A stretch of 64,000 nt of DNA from assembly GCA_018268595.1 (NCBI GenBank), contig JAFDWH010000021.1, positions 248,001 through 312,000 of the forward strand, given 5' to 3'. The stretch is from Actinomycetota bacterium. GTDB lineage: Bacteria > Actinomycetota > Thermoleophilia > Solirubrobacterales > Solirubrobacteraceae. This document shows positions 52,385 to 62,024 of the stretch, in pieces (the stretch's first letter is position 1; each line of letters begins with the position of its first letter). The notes under the pieces are model-generated. The model was not told where the DNA came from. It made no database searches and saw nothing but the letters and a program-made list of their open reading frames with translations. The position numbers and the translations under genes are program-made.

Positions 52385-53542
52385 ATGGGCCGGCGCGCGG
52401 TCGTCGTCGTGCTCGACGCGTGCGGCGCCGGCGCGCTGCCGGACGCGGCCGACTACGGCGACGCCGGCACGAACACGCTCGCGCACCTCGCGCAGGCCAC
52501 CGGCGGGCTGGAGCTGCCGGCGCTGCAGGCGCTCGGGCTCGGCTCGATCCTGCCGCTCGAGGGCGTGCCGCCAGCGCCCGCGCCGGTGCTGCACGGCCGC
52601 CTGCACCCGCTCGGCCCCGGCAAGGACTCGACGACCGGCCACTGGGAGCTGATGGGCGTCGTCGCGCCGGCGCCGGCGCCGACCTACCCCGGCGGCTTCC
52701 CGCCGGAGATCGTGCGGGCGATCGAGCGGCTCGCCGGCCGCGCCGTGCTGGGCAACCGGCCGAGCGACGGGCTCGCGGCGATCGAGGGCCTCGGCGAGCA
52801 GGCGCTGGCCGACGGCGCGCTGATCGTCTACACCTCGCAGGACTCGGTGCTGCAGATCGCCGCGCACGAGGACGCGGTCCCGCTCGCCGAGCTGTACGAC
52901 GTCTGCGCGCGCGTGCGTGAGCTGATGCGCGGGGAGCACGCGGTCGGCCGCGTGATCGCCCGCCCGTTCGCGGGCGACCCGGCCGGCGGCTTCGCGCGCA
53001 CCCCGCACCGGCGCGATTTCGCGCTCGCGCCGCCGAGCGCGAGCCACCTCGACGCGCTGCAGGCCGCGCACGTGCCGGTCCACGCGGTCGGCAAGGTCGC
53101 GCAGCTGTTCGCGGGGCGCGGGATCGACGCGACGCACCCGGGCGCGACGAACGCGGAGGCGCTCGCGCAGACGGGCGAGCTGCTGGAGCGGATCGACACC
53201 GGCTTCGTCTTCACGAACCTGATCGAGACCGACCAGGTCTATGGCCACCGCAAGGACGTCGCCGGCTTTCACGCGGCGTTGCGCGAGATCGACGCGGCGG
53301 TGGGAACGTGGCTCGCGCGCCTGCGCGACGACGACCTGCTCGTCCTGACGGCCGACCACGGCTGCGACCCGCTGCACCCGGGCACCGACCACACGCGCGA
53401 GCACGCGCCGCTGCTCGCGCGCTTCGCCGGCCACGGCGGCCGCCGCCACGACGGCCCGCTCGCCGACGTCGGCGCGAGCGTCGTGCGCTGGCTGACGGGG
53501 CGCGAGGCGCCCGGCCTGCCGGGCACGCCGTTCGTGCCGTAG
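52385..53542 (+). CDS. deoB: Phosphopentomutase
   Basis: 385 aa of the alkaline-phosphatase superfamily; interconverts ribose 1- and 5-phosphate in nucleoside salvage. Metal and nucleophile motifs are VVVLDACGAGALPDA (about 7-21), KDSTTGHWELMG (about 80-91, Thr nucleophile), TNLIETDQVYGHRKD (about 279-293) and LTADHGCDP (about 320-328). It follows xerD by 10 bases. Confidence 0.95.
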   Translation: MGRRAVVVVLDACGAGALPDAADYGDAGTNTLAHLAQATGGLELPALQALGLGSILPLEGVPPAPAPVLHGRLHPLGPGKDSTTGHWELMGVVAPAPAPTYPGGFPPEIVRAIERLAGRAVLGNRPSDGLAAIEGLGEQALADGALIVYTSQDSVLQIAAHEDAVPLAELYDVCARVRELMRGEHAVGRVIARPFAGDPAGGFARTPHRRDFALAPPSASHLDALQAAHVPVHAVGKVAQLFAGRGIDATHPGATNAEALAQTGELLERIDTGFVFTNLIETDQVYGHRKDVAGFHAALREIDAAVGTWLARLRDDDLLVLTADHGCDPLHPGTDHTREHAPLLARFAGHGGRRHDGPLADVGASVVRWLTGREAPGLPGTPFVP

Positions 53543-53566
53543 CGCGCCGCGGAAGCCGCGTCCGAC

Positions 53567-53572
53567 TACGCT
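53567..53572 (+). promoter_or_regulatory. -10-like box of mutM
   Basis: TACGCT seven bases before the mutM ATG, consistent with leaderless transcription. Confidence 0.45.
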
Positions 53573-53579
53573 CCCGGCG

Positions 53580-54434
53580 ATGCCCGAGCTGCCCGAGGTC
53601 GAGACGGTCCGCCGCCAGCTCGCGCCGCGGCTGGAGGGGCGGATGCTCGTCGTCTACCGCGTCTCCGATCCGCGCTGGACGGCGCCGCGCGCGCCGAACG
53701 AGGTGCTGGGCCCGCTCGTCGGGCGCCGCGTCGAGCGGCTCCAGCGCCGCGGCAAGTACCTGATCGCCGCGTTCGAGGACGAGCTGTTCCTGCTGATGCA
53801 CCTGCGCATGACCGGCAACCTGCTCTACGACGCCGAGCCGGGCGCGCCCTACACGCGCGCGATCCTCGGCTTCGACGACGAGCACACGCTGAGCTTCGTC
53901 GACCCGCGCCGCTTCGGCACCGGCTGGCTGCTCGCGGGCGAGCCGGAGCTGGACGCCTACCTCGACGCGCGGCTCGGCGTCGAGCCGTTCTCCGACGACT
54001 TCACCGGCGAGCACCTGCGCGCGCTCGCGCGCGGCTCGCGCGCGCCCGTCAAGGCGTTCCTGCTCGACCAGCGGCGGATCGCGGGGGTGGGGAACATCTA
54101 CGCCGACGAGGCGCTGTTCCGCGCGCGCGTCCACCCGCTGCGCGAGGCCGGCAGACTCACGCGCGCGCAATGGGAGCTGCTGCGCGACACGGTGCGCGAG
54201 GCGCTGAGCGAGGGGATCGACGCCAACGGCGCGAGCATCGACGACTTCCGCGACCTCGACGGCGCGCGCGGCTCGTTCCAGGACCGCTTCCTCGTGCACC
54301 GCCGCGCCGGCGAGGCGTGCCCGGTGTGCGGCGGGCCGGTGCGCAAGCTGCTCGCCGCGGGCCGCGGCACGTACGTGTGCGAGCGCTGCCAACCGCGCCC
54401 GCGCGGCGCGCGGATCGTGCCGATGACGCGCTAG
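53580..54434 (+). CDS. mutM: Formamidopyrimidine-DNA glycosylase
   Basis: 284 aa; removes 8-oxoguanine and cuts the abasic site. The start PELPEVETVRRQL carries the catalytic Pro2 and Glu3. The helix-two-turn-helix region has IAGVGNIYADEALFRA (about 167-182). The zinc finger is CPVCGGPVRKL...TYVCERCQ (about 247-271). Complete. Confidence 0.96.
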   Translation: MPELPEVETVRRQLAPRLEGRMLVVYRVSDPRWTAPRAPNEVLGPLVGRRVERLQRRGKYLIAAFEDELFLLMHLRMTGNLLYDAEPGAPYTRAILGFDDEHTLSFVDPRRFGTGWLLAGEPELDAYLDARLGVEPFSDDFTGEHLRALARGSRAPVKAFLLDQRRIAGVGNIYADEALFRARVHPLREAGRLTRAQWELLRDTVREALSEGIDANGASIDDFRDLDGARGSFQDRFLVHRRAGEACPVCGGPVRKLLAAGRGTYVCERCQPRPRGARIVPMTR

Positions 54435-54453
54435 GGGTGCCGGAGCCGGGGCG

Positions 54454-55446
54454 CTACGCGCGCGCCCCGCTGCGCTCCTCCGCCAGCTCGATCGCCTGCT
54501 GGAGCGCGTCGGCCCACAGCGGCGCGTTGCGCTCGAGCGTCTGGTCCTTCGCCCACTTCTGGCCCCTCTTGGACAGCTTGCGCTGCGCCTTGCCGTCGCA
54601 CAGCAGGCCGTGGAGCGCGTCGAACCAGCCGTCGTCCTGCACGAGCCGGCCGCCCTGGTCCTCGCCGTAGTCGACGTAGGGGCCGTAGTCGGAGGCGAGC
54701 CACGGGACGCCGGCGATCGCGTACTCCTTCAGCTTGATGTCGGAGCGGGTCGCGTTGCCGGGCTTGTCGATCAGCGGCGCGAGCGCGACGTCGAAGCCGG
54801 CGATCGCCTGCGGCAGCTGGTCGAACTGGAGGATGCCGTAGGAGTGGTAGCGCTCGGCCGGCAGCCTCAGGTCGATCGGACCGACGCTCTCGACGCGCAG
54901 GTCGGGATGAATCTCGAGCAGTTCCTCCGTGATCTGCTGCAACCCGAGGCCGTCCCAGTCGTCCTGGTGGTCGACCCAGCCTATGTAGCCGACGACGGTG
55001 CCGTCGTGCTTGCGGCGCGGCGCCATCAGCGACGGGCGCGTGACGAAGTTCGGGATCGTCAGGACGGTGCGCGCGCCGTACTCGCGGTAGCGCTCGGCGA
55101 GCTGGTCGTTGGTTGTGGTGATCACGTCCACGACCTCGGCCATGCCGTCGAAGCCGGCCCGCCGTTCGGGCCTCACGACGTCGTCATCGTAGTCCCACAG
55201 GACGCCCATCCCGGCCGCGGTGAGGCGCCGCACGAGCGCGACCGCCTCTGGCTCTATGTAGCGGCCGACGAACGCGACATCGAAGTCTTCGAGGATCACG
55301 TCGAGGTCCTCGTCGCTCAGGTTGAGCTGTTCGGGCTCCGTGTACGTCGCCACGAGATGCCCGCGACGGGTCAGTTCGGTCAGCGGATGGATGGCGCGGT
55401 AGTTCGAGCTGGGATGCGCGCCCCAGAAGAATGCGGCGATGTTCAT
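54454..55446 (-). CDS. GT4-like glycosyltransferase
   Basis: 330 aa, cytoplasmic, GT-B-like. The N-terminal half starts NIAAFFWGAHPSSNYRAIHPLTELTRRGH and includes WDYDDDVVRP (about 95-104). The C-terminal half has GYIGWVDHQDDW (about 158-169) and the nucleotide-sugar region LAPLIDKPGNATRSDIKLKEYAIAGVPWLAS (about 228-258), where the usual E-x7-E is relaxed. Substrate unknown. GGGGGA lies 5 bases upstream of the ATG. Single gene between convergent mutM and the grx gene. Confidence 0.8.
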   Translation of the reverse strand: MNIAAFFWGAHPSSNYRAIHPLTELTRRGHLVATYTEPEQLNLSDEDLDVILEDFDVAFVGRYIEPEAVALVRRLTAAGMGVLWDYDDDVVRPERRAGFDGMAEVVDVITTTNDQLAERYREYGARTVLTIPNFVTRPSLMAPRRKHDGTVVGYIGWVDHQDDWDGLGLQQITEELLEIHPDLRVESVGPIDLRLPAERYHSYGILQFDQLPQAIAGFDVALAPLIDKPGNATRSDIKLKEYAIAGVPWLASDYGPYVDYGEDQGGRLVQDDGWFDALHGLLCDGKAQRKLSKRGQKWAKDQTLERNAPLWADALQQAIELAEERSGARA

Positions 55447-55511
55447 GGCTCCCCCTGTTTCCCCCAGGAAGGGACCTACGCTAGCCGACCCCTCCGGCGC
55501 GGCGCAAGCGG

Positions 55512-55772
55512 CTATCGGCCGGCCAGCAGCGCCGCGAGGCGGCCGTCGCGGTCGGCGGCGGCGAGCGCCTCGAAGCCGCCGAGCGGCTCGTCCCCGACAA
55601 GGACCTGGGGGAAGGTCATCATGCCGGTACGCTGGACGAGCGCCGCGCGTCCGTCGTGATCGCGTGAGAGATTGACCTCCTCGAACGGCACGGCGCGCTG
55701 CGTCAGCAGCGCCTTCGCGCGCAGGCACGAGGAGCACTTGTCGGTCGTGTAGAGCGTGATCTTCTTGGCCAT
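55512..55772 (-). CDS. Glutaredoxin-like protein
   Basis: 86 aa, thioredoxin fold. Redox motif CSSC at about 13-16, cis-proline in TFPQVLVGD (about 57-65) and a GGF turn (about 69-71). It probably reduces disulfides with mycothiol or glutathione-like thiols (mycoredoxin type by lineage, inferred). ATG chosen from the TATACT promoter ten bases upstream. Confidence 0.88.
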   Translation of the reverse strand: MAKKITLYTTDKCSSCLRAKALLTQRAVPFEEVNLSRDHDGRAALVQRTGMMTFPQVLVGDEPLGGFEALAAADRDGRLAALLAGR

Positions 55773-55782
55773 TACTTCATTT

Positions 55783-55788
55783 AGTATA
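55783..55788 (-). promoter_or_regulatory. -10 box of the glutaredoxin gene
   Basis: TATACT on the minus strand, ten bases before the ATG in an AT-rich patch. One of the best -10 matches in the window. Confidence 0.55.
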
Positions 55789-55826
55789 GCGCCTGTCTCG
55801 GGTGCACCCGGCGCGGCGGCGGCCTG

Positions 55827-56552
55827 ATGCCCGGCTCGCTGCGCACCGAGACGATCGTGCTGCGCTCGATCCGCTACGGGGAGGCTGACCGGATCCTGCA
55901 TCTCTACACGCCGGATCGCGGGCGCATGTCAGCGATCGCGAAGGGCGCGCGGCGCACCAAGAGCCGCTTCGGCGCACGGCTCGAGCCGTTCTTCCACCTG
56001 CGCGCGATCCTCTACCAAGGCAGGTCGGACCTCCTCACCGTGACCTCCGCCGAGACGCTCGACGCGCACGGGCCGCTGCGCGAGCGCGCCGCCTCGCTCG
56101 ACGCCGCCGCGCGCGCGTGCGACGCGGTCTCCCGCCTGTTCGAGACGGACGATCCCTCGCCGCCGGTCTTCCACCTGCTCGCGAACGAGCTGCGGCTGCT
56201 CGACGACGACCCGGCCGCGGCACGCCCCGCGCACCAGCTCGCCTTCCGGCTGAAGCTGCTCGTCGCCGGCGGCTTTGCGCCGCAGCTCGCGAGCTGCGCC
56301 TCCTGCGGCGACGCCGACCATCTCGCCGGCTTCTCCGGCGCGGCCGGCGGGGTCGTGTGCAGCGCCTGCGAGGCGTCGGCGTTCCCGCTCAGCGAGGAGG
56401 CCCACGCCTTCCTCGTGGCGGCGCTCGGCCGGCCGCTCGCGGAGGCGCCGGACGCCGCCCCGCGCGCGCTCAGACAAGCCGAGCGGGCGATCGCGGAGAC
56501 AGCCGCGCACCACGCGCACGTGCAGTTGCGCCCGCTGCCGCGCGCCGCCTGA
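55827..56552 (+). CDS. recO: DNA repair protein RecO
   Basis: 241 aa. An OB-fold N-terminal domain (TETIVLRSIRYGEADRILHLYTPDRGRMSAIAKGARR, about 7-43 in pattern) is followed by a helical domain with a four-Cys zinc site (CASCGD at about 154-159, CSACEA at about 172-177). It loads RecA with RecR. It is divergent from the glutaredoxin gene. Confidence 0.94.
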   Translation: MPGSLRTETIVLRSIRYGEADRILHLYTPDRGRMSAIAKGARRTKSRFGARLEPFFHLRAILYQGRSDLLTVTSAETLDAHGPLRERAASLDAAARACDAVSRLFETDDPSPPVFHLLANELRLLDDDPAAARPAHQLAFRLKLLVAGGFAPQLASCASCGDADHLAGFSGAAGGVVCSACEASAFPLSEEAHAFLVAALGRPLAEAPDAAPRALRQAERAIAETAAHHAHVQLRPLPRAA

Positions 56553-56556
56553 TTTC

Positions 56557-56570
56557 GGAACAGGTGTTCC
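56557..56570. promoter_or_regulatory. LexA-like box before ppdK
   Basis: GGAACAGGTGTTCC, containing GAAC-N4-GTTC as at recN. It lies 4 bases after the recO stop and 27 bases before the ppdK ATG, upstream of the TAGACT box. The match is good but SOS control of this enzyme would be unusual; another regulator may use the site. Confidence 0.5.
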
Positions 56571-56584
56571 AGGGAAGGGCGTCC

Positions 56585-56590
56585 TAGACT
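56585..56590 (+). promoter_or_regulatory. -10-like box of ppdK
   Basis: TAGACT six bases before the ppdK ATG. Confidence 0.45.
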
Positions 56591-56596
56591 CCGCCG

Positions 56597-59263
56597 ATGA
56601 TCGGAAGAACCTCCGCCGCACCGACCACGAGATACGTCTACGACTTCGCCGAGGGCTCGCGTGAGCTGCGCGACCTGCTCGGCGGCAAGGGCGCCAACGT
56701 CGCCGAGATGACCCGCATCCTCGGCCCCGAGCGCGTCCCCGCCGGCTTCACGATCACGACCGAGGCGTGCGTCGCCTACATGGACGCCGACCGCACCGAG
56801 CCCGACGGGCTCGACGCGCAGGTCGCCGAGGCGCTCGCGCGCCTCGAGGAGGCCGCCGGCAAGCGCCTGGGGGACGCGCAAGATCCGCTGCTCGTGTCGG
56901 TCCGCTCGGGTGCGCGCGAGTCGATGCCGGGCATGATGGACACGGTCCTCAACCTCGGCCTCAACGACGCCTCCGTCGACGGCCTCGCGGCGAAGACCGG
57001 CAACCCGCGCTTCGCGTGGGACTCCTACCGCCGCTTCGTGCAGATGTTCGGCAACGTCGTGCGCGGCGTGCCGGGCGACAAGCTGGAGGACGCGATCAAG
57101 GCGCTGAAGGCCGAGCAGGGCGTGAAGCTCGACACCGAGCTCGACGTCGACGCGCTGCGCACGCTCACCGACCGCTTCAAGGCGCTCTTCCGCGAGCAGA
57201 CCGGCGAGGACTTTCCGCAGGACCCGCAGGAGCAGCTCCGCCAGGCGATCCGCGCCGTGTTCGACTCGTGGATGGGCGAGCGCGCGATCCACTACCGCCG
57301 CATCAACCGCATCCCCGACGACTGGGGCACGGCCGTCAACGTCCAGCAGATGGTGTTCGGCAACAAGGGCGAGACGTCCGGATCGGGTGTCGCGTTCAGC
57401 CGCGACGAGGTCACGGGCGCACCCGAGCCCTCCGGCGACTTCCTGCAGAACGCGCAAGGCGAGGACGTCGTCAGCGGCGTGCGCAACACGCGCGACATCG
57501 CCGAGCTGGCCGACGTGATGCCCGAGGCGCACGCCGAGCTGATGGACATCCTGAGAACGCTCGAGTCGCACTACGGCGACATGCAGGACACCGAGTTCAC
57601 GATCGAGGAGGGGCGTCTGTACATGCTGCAGACGCGCAACGCGAAGCGCCCGGCGCAGGCGGCCGTGCGCTTCGCCGCCGACGCGGTCGCGGAGGGGCTG
57701 CTCTCCCGCGAGCAGGCGCTGATGACGATCGACGCCGGCAAGCTCGACGCGCTCCTGCACCCGACGTTCGACCCGCATGCCGACATCGACGTGCTCGCGC
57801 ACGGGGTGCCGGCCTCGCCGGGCGCCGCCAAGGGGGAGATCGTCTTCACCGCGCCCGAGGCGGTCGAGGCGGCGGCGGCCGGAAGGGACGTGATCCTCGT
57901 GCGGCCGTTCACGGAGGCCGACGACGTCGCCGGCTTCCACGCCGCGCGCGGGATCCTCACGAGCGAGGGCGGCAAGGCCTCGCACGCTGCGCTCGTCGCG
58001 CGCGGGATGGGGCGGCCGTGCGTGTGCGGCGCGAGCGCGCTGGAGATCGACTTGCAAGCCGAGACCGTCCGCGTCGGCGAGACGACGCTCAAGCGCGGCG
58101 ACCGCATCGCGATCGACGGCTCGGAGGGGATCGTCACGCTCGACGACGTGCCGCTCGTCGAGGCGCGCTGGAGCGAGCAGTTCGAGACCGTCCTCGACTG
58201 GTGCGACGAGCTGCGCACGCTGGGCGTGCGCGCGAACGCCGACACGCCCGAGGACGCGAGACGCGCGCGCGAGTACGGCGCCGAGGGGATCGGCCTGTGC
58301 CGCACCGAGCACATGTTCATGGCGGCCGACCGTCAGCCGAAGATGCGCGCGATGATCATGGCCTCCGACGAGCCGGCGCGCCGCGCGGCGCTCGCCGAGC
58401 TGCTGCCGCTCCAGCAGCAGGACTTCGAGGGCTTGTTCGAGGCGATGGAAGGCGAGCCGGTCACGATCCGCCTGCTCGACCCGCCGCTGCACGAGTTCCT
58501 GCCGCACCGCTTCGAGGTCGAGCGCCAGTTGGAGCATGCGCGGACGACCGGCGAGGGGGACACCGACGAGCTGGAGCGCACGCTCGAGCGCGTTCAGTCG
58601 CTGGAGGAGGTCAACCCGATGCTCGGCACGCGCGGCTGCCGGCTCGGGATCCTCTACCCGGAGGTCTACGAGATGCAGGCGGTCGCGATCGCGCAGGCGG
58701 CGATCGCCGTGCGCGAGCGGACCGGCAAGGCGCCGCTGCTCGAGGTGATGATCCCGCTCGTCGACTACGAAAGCGAGCTGGAGCTGATGCGCACGCTCGT
58801 GATCGACGCGGCCCACGAGCGCGGACTGGAGGTTGGGCGCGACTTCCTCGTCGGGACGATGATCGAGCTGCCGCGCGCCTGCTTCCTGGCGGACTCGATC
58901 GCGAACCACGCCGACTTCTTCTCGTTCGGCACGAACGACCTCACGCAGACGGCGCTCGGCTTCTCGCGCGACGACGTCGAGAGCAAGTTCCTCGCGACCT
59001 ATCTGGAGCGCAAGATCGTCGACCGCTCGCCGTTCGAGACGATCGACGCACCGGGCGTCGGGCAGATGGTGCGGATGGGCGCGTGGCTGGGGCGCAAGAC
59101 GAAGGAGCAGCTCAAGCTCGGCGTCTGCGGCGAGCACGGCGGCGACCCCGACTCGATCGACTTCTTCCACCACTCCGGCATCGACTACGTCTCCTGCTCG
59201 CCCTTCCGCGTCCCGATCGCGCGCGTCGCGGCGGCGCAGGCGGCGGTGCGGACGGCGGACTGA
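56597..59263 (+). CDS. ppdK: Pyruvate, phosphate dikinase
   Basis: 888 aa; interconverts PEP and pyruvate with ATP/AMP and phosphate. N-terminal ATP-grasp (GGKGANVAEM at about 29-38), phosphohistidine domain with the catalytic His in TSEGGKASHAALVARGMGRP (about 454-473), and C-terminal TIM barrel with ARxxxE-like GLCRTEHMF (about 564-572) and the catalytic Cys in KLGVCGEHGGDP (about 837-848). Complete and of normal length. A LexA-like site and a close -10 box precede it. Confidence 0.97.
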   Translation: MIGRTSAAPTTRYVYDFAEGSRELRDLLGGKGANVAEMTRILGPERVPAGFTITTEACVAYMDADRTEPDGLDAQVAEALARLEEAAGKRLGDAQDPLLVSVRSGARESMPGMMDTVLNLGLNDASVDGLAAKTGNPRFAWDSYRRFVQMFGNVVRGVPGDKLEDAIKALKAEQGVKLDTELDVDALRTLTDRFKALFREQTGEDFPQDPQEQLRQAIRAVFDSWMGERAIHYRRINRIPDDWGTAVNVQQMVFGNKGETSGSGVAFSRDEVTGAPEPSGDFLQNAQGEDVVSGVRNTRDIAELADVMPEAHAELMDILRTLESHYGDMQDTEFTIEEGRLYMLQTRNAKRPAQAAVRFAADAVAEGLLSREQALMTIDAGKLDALLHPTFDPHADIDVLAHGVPASPGAAKGEIVFTAPEAVEAAAAGRDVILVRPFTEADDVAGFHAARGILTSEGGKASHAALVARGMGRPCVCGASALEIDLQAETVRVGETTLKRGDRIAIDGSEGIVTLDDVPLVEARWSEQFETVLDWCDELRTLGVRANADTPEDARRAREYGAEGIGLCRTEHMFMAADRQPKMRAMIMASDEPARRAALAELLPLQQQDFEGLFEAMEGEPVTIRLLDPPLHEFLPHRFEVERQLEHARTTGEGDTDELERTLERVQSLEEVNPMLGTRGCRLGILYPEVYEMQAVAIAQAAIAVRERTGKAPLLEVMIPLVDYESELELMRTLVIDAAHERGLEVGRDFLVGTMIELPRACFLADSIANHADFFSFGTNDLTQTALGFSRDDVESKFLATYLERKIVDRSPFETIDAPGVGQMVRMGAWLGRKTKEQLKLGVCGEHGGDPDSIDFFHHSGIDYVSCSPFRVPIARVAAAQAAVRTAD

Positions 59264-59301
59264 CTGCGGCCGGCGGGCCGCGTGCGCGAGACTGTGGCGC
59301 G

Positions 59302-60209
<908 letters not shown>

Positions 60210-60213
<4 letters not shown>

Positions 60214-60944
60214 GCGCCGCCTACCTGCGCTACGAGCTGCTGCGGACGCTGCGCAACCGCCGCTTCCTGTTCCTGTCGCTCGGCTTTCCGCTCGTCTTCT
60301 ACCTGCTCGTCGCCGGCTCCTCGCGGGGCGTGAGAGACCTCGGCGACAGCGGCCTGTCGGCCCCGCTCTACTACATGGTCGGGCTCGTCTCGTTCGGCGC
60401 GATGTCGGCGATGCTGTCGAGCGGCGCGCGCATCGCGGCCGAGCGGCAGGCCGGCTGGCACCGCCAGATCCGCGTCACGCCGCTGCCGCCGCGCGCCTAC
60501 CTGCGCGCGAAGGTGCTGACCGGGTACCTGATGGCGCTGCTGACGATGGCGGTGCTGTTCGCCGCCGGCGCGGCGATGGGCGTCTCGCTGCCGGCCGGGC
60601 GCTGGCTGGAGATGACGGGGCTGCTGCTCGTCGGGCTGGTGCCGTTCGCGGCGCTGGGGATCCTGCTCGGGCACCTGCTCAGCGTCGAGGCGGTCGGCCC
60701 CGCGCTGGGCGGCGGCGTCGCGCTGCTCGCGTTCCTCGGCGGGACGTGGTTCCCGATCTCCGACCACGGCCTCCTGCACGTGGTCGGCCAGTTGCTGCCG
60801 TCCTACTGGCTCGTGCAGGCCGGCCACGTCGCGCTCGGCGGCGCGGCGTGGGGCGCGCACGGCTGGCTCGTGATGGCCGTGTGGTCGGTCGTGCTGGGGC
60901 GGCTGGCGATGGCCGCGTTCCGCCGCGACACAGCGCGCGTGTAG
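60210..60944 (+). CDS. ABC-2 type permease
   Basis: 244 aa and six membrane segments. ERQAGWHRQIRVTPLPPRAYLRAKVLTGY (about 74-102 in pattern) is the conserved ABC-2 loop, and the last third holds FLGGTWFPISDHGLL (about 174-188). It forms the exporter with the preceding ATPase. Confidence 0.93.
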
Positions 60945-60960
60945 GCGCCCCTCGCGGTGC

Positions 60961-60966
60961 GACAAT
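60961..60966 (+). promoter_or_regulatory. -10-like box of the dGTPase gene
   Basis: GACAAT seven bases before the ATG at 60974. Confidence 0.35.
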
Positions 60967-60973
60967 CGACGGC

Positions 60974-62023
60974 ATGGCCGTGCGATCCCCCACGCACCCG
61001 TCCGGACCCGTCGCCGAGGCGTTCGCGGCGCGCGTGCGCGCGCAGGAGGCCGCGGCGCTGTCGCCGCTCGCGACGCCGTCGTATCCGTCCCTGCGTGAGC
61101 GGCCTGAGGAGGAGTGCGGGCTGCGCACGCCGTTCCAGCGCGACCGCGACCGGATCGTCCACAGCAAGGCGTTCCGGCGGCTGAAGCACAAGACGCAGGT
61201 GTTCGTCGCGCCCGAGGGCGACCACTACCGCACGCGCCTCACGCACACGCTCGAGGTGACGCAGGTGTCCCGCACCGTCGCCCGCGCGCTGCGGCTCAAC
61301 GAGGACCTGACCGAGGCGATCGGGCTCGGGCACGACCTCGGCCACCCGCCGTTCGGGCACATCGGCGAGGCGGCGCTCGACGACTGCCTGAAGGAGCGCT
61401 TCGGCCGCCGCTTCAAGCACCACGAGCACTCGCTGCGCGTGGTCGAGCGGCTGGAGCGCGACGGCGAGGGCCTCAACCTGACCGCGCCGGTGCGCGACGG
61501 GATCCTCGGCCACTCCGGCCGCGCGCCGCTGCCGCGCACGCTGGAGGGGCGGATCGTGCGCCTGCTCGACCGCGTCGCCTACGTCAACCACGACATCGAC
61601 GACGCGCTGCGCGCCGGCGTGCTGGACGAGGCCGAGCTGCCGCGCGAGCCGATCGCGGTCCTCGGCGACACCGGCGCGCAGCGGATCGACGCGCTCGTGC
61701 ACGACGTGGTCGAGTCCTCCGAACGCGCCGGCGACATCGTGCAGTCGCCGCAGGCCGGCACCGCGATGGGCGCGCTGCGCGACTTCATGTTCGCCAACGT
61801 CTACCTCGCCGACGCCGCCCGCGCCGAGCACGCGAAGATCGAGCGGGTCGTGCGCGCGCTGTTCGACCATTACTGCGAGCATCCGCACGAGATCCCGCCG
61901 CTCGACCCCCGCACGGACGACCTCGCCATGCGCGTGACCGACTACCTCGCCGGCATGACCGACCGCTTCTGCATCCGCCGCTTCGAGGCGCTGACCGTGC
62001 CGCGCGCGTTTCCCTCCTCCTGA
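60974..62023 (+). CDS. dgt: Deoxyguanosinetriphosphate triphosphohydrolase-like protein
   Basis: 349 aa HD-domain enzyme. FQRDRDRIVHSKAFRRLKHKTQVF (about 53-76 in pattern) and metal residues in RTRLTHTLEV (His), GLGHDLGHPPFGHIGE (His-Asp) and YVNHDIDDAL (Asp, about 196-205). It hydrolyses dNTPs to nucleoside and triphosphate. It precedes dnaG by one base, the standard actinobacterial pairing. Confidence 0.93.
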   Translation: MAVRSPTHPSGPVAEAFAARVRAQEAAALSPLATPSYPSLRERPEEECGLRTPFQRDRDRIVHSKAFRRLKHKTQVFVAPEGDHYRTRLTHTLEVTQVSRTVARALRLNEDLTEAIGLGHDLGHPPFGHIGEAALDDCLKERFGRRFKHHEHSLRVVERLERDGEGLNLTAPVRDGILGHSGRAPLPRTLEGRIVRLLDRVAYVNHDIDDALRAGVLDEAELPREPIAVLGDTGAQRIDALVHDVVESSERAGDIVQSPQAGTAMGALRDFMFANVYLADAARAEHAKIERVVRALFDHYCEHPHEIPPLDPRTDDLAMRVTDYLAGMTDRFCIRRFEALTVPRAFPSS

Positions 62024-62024
62024 C

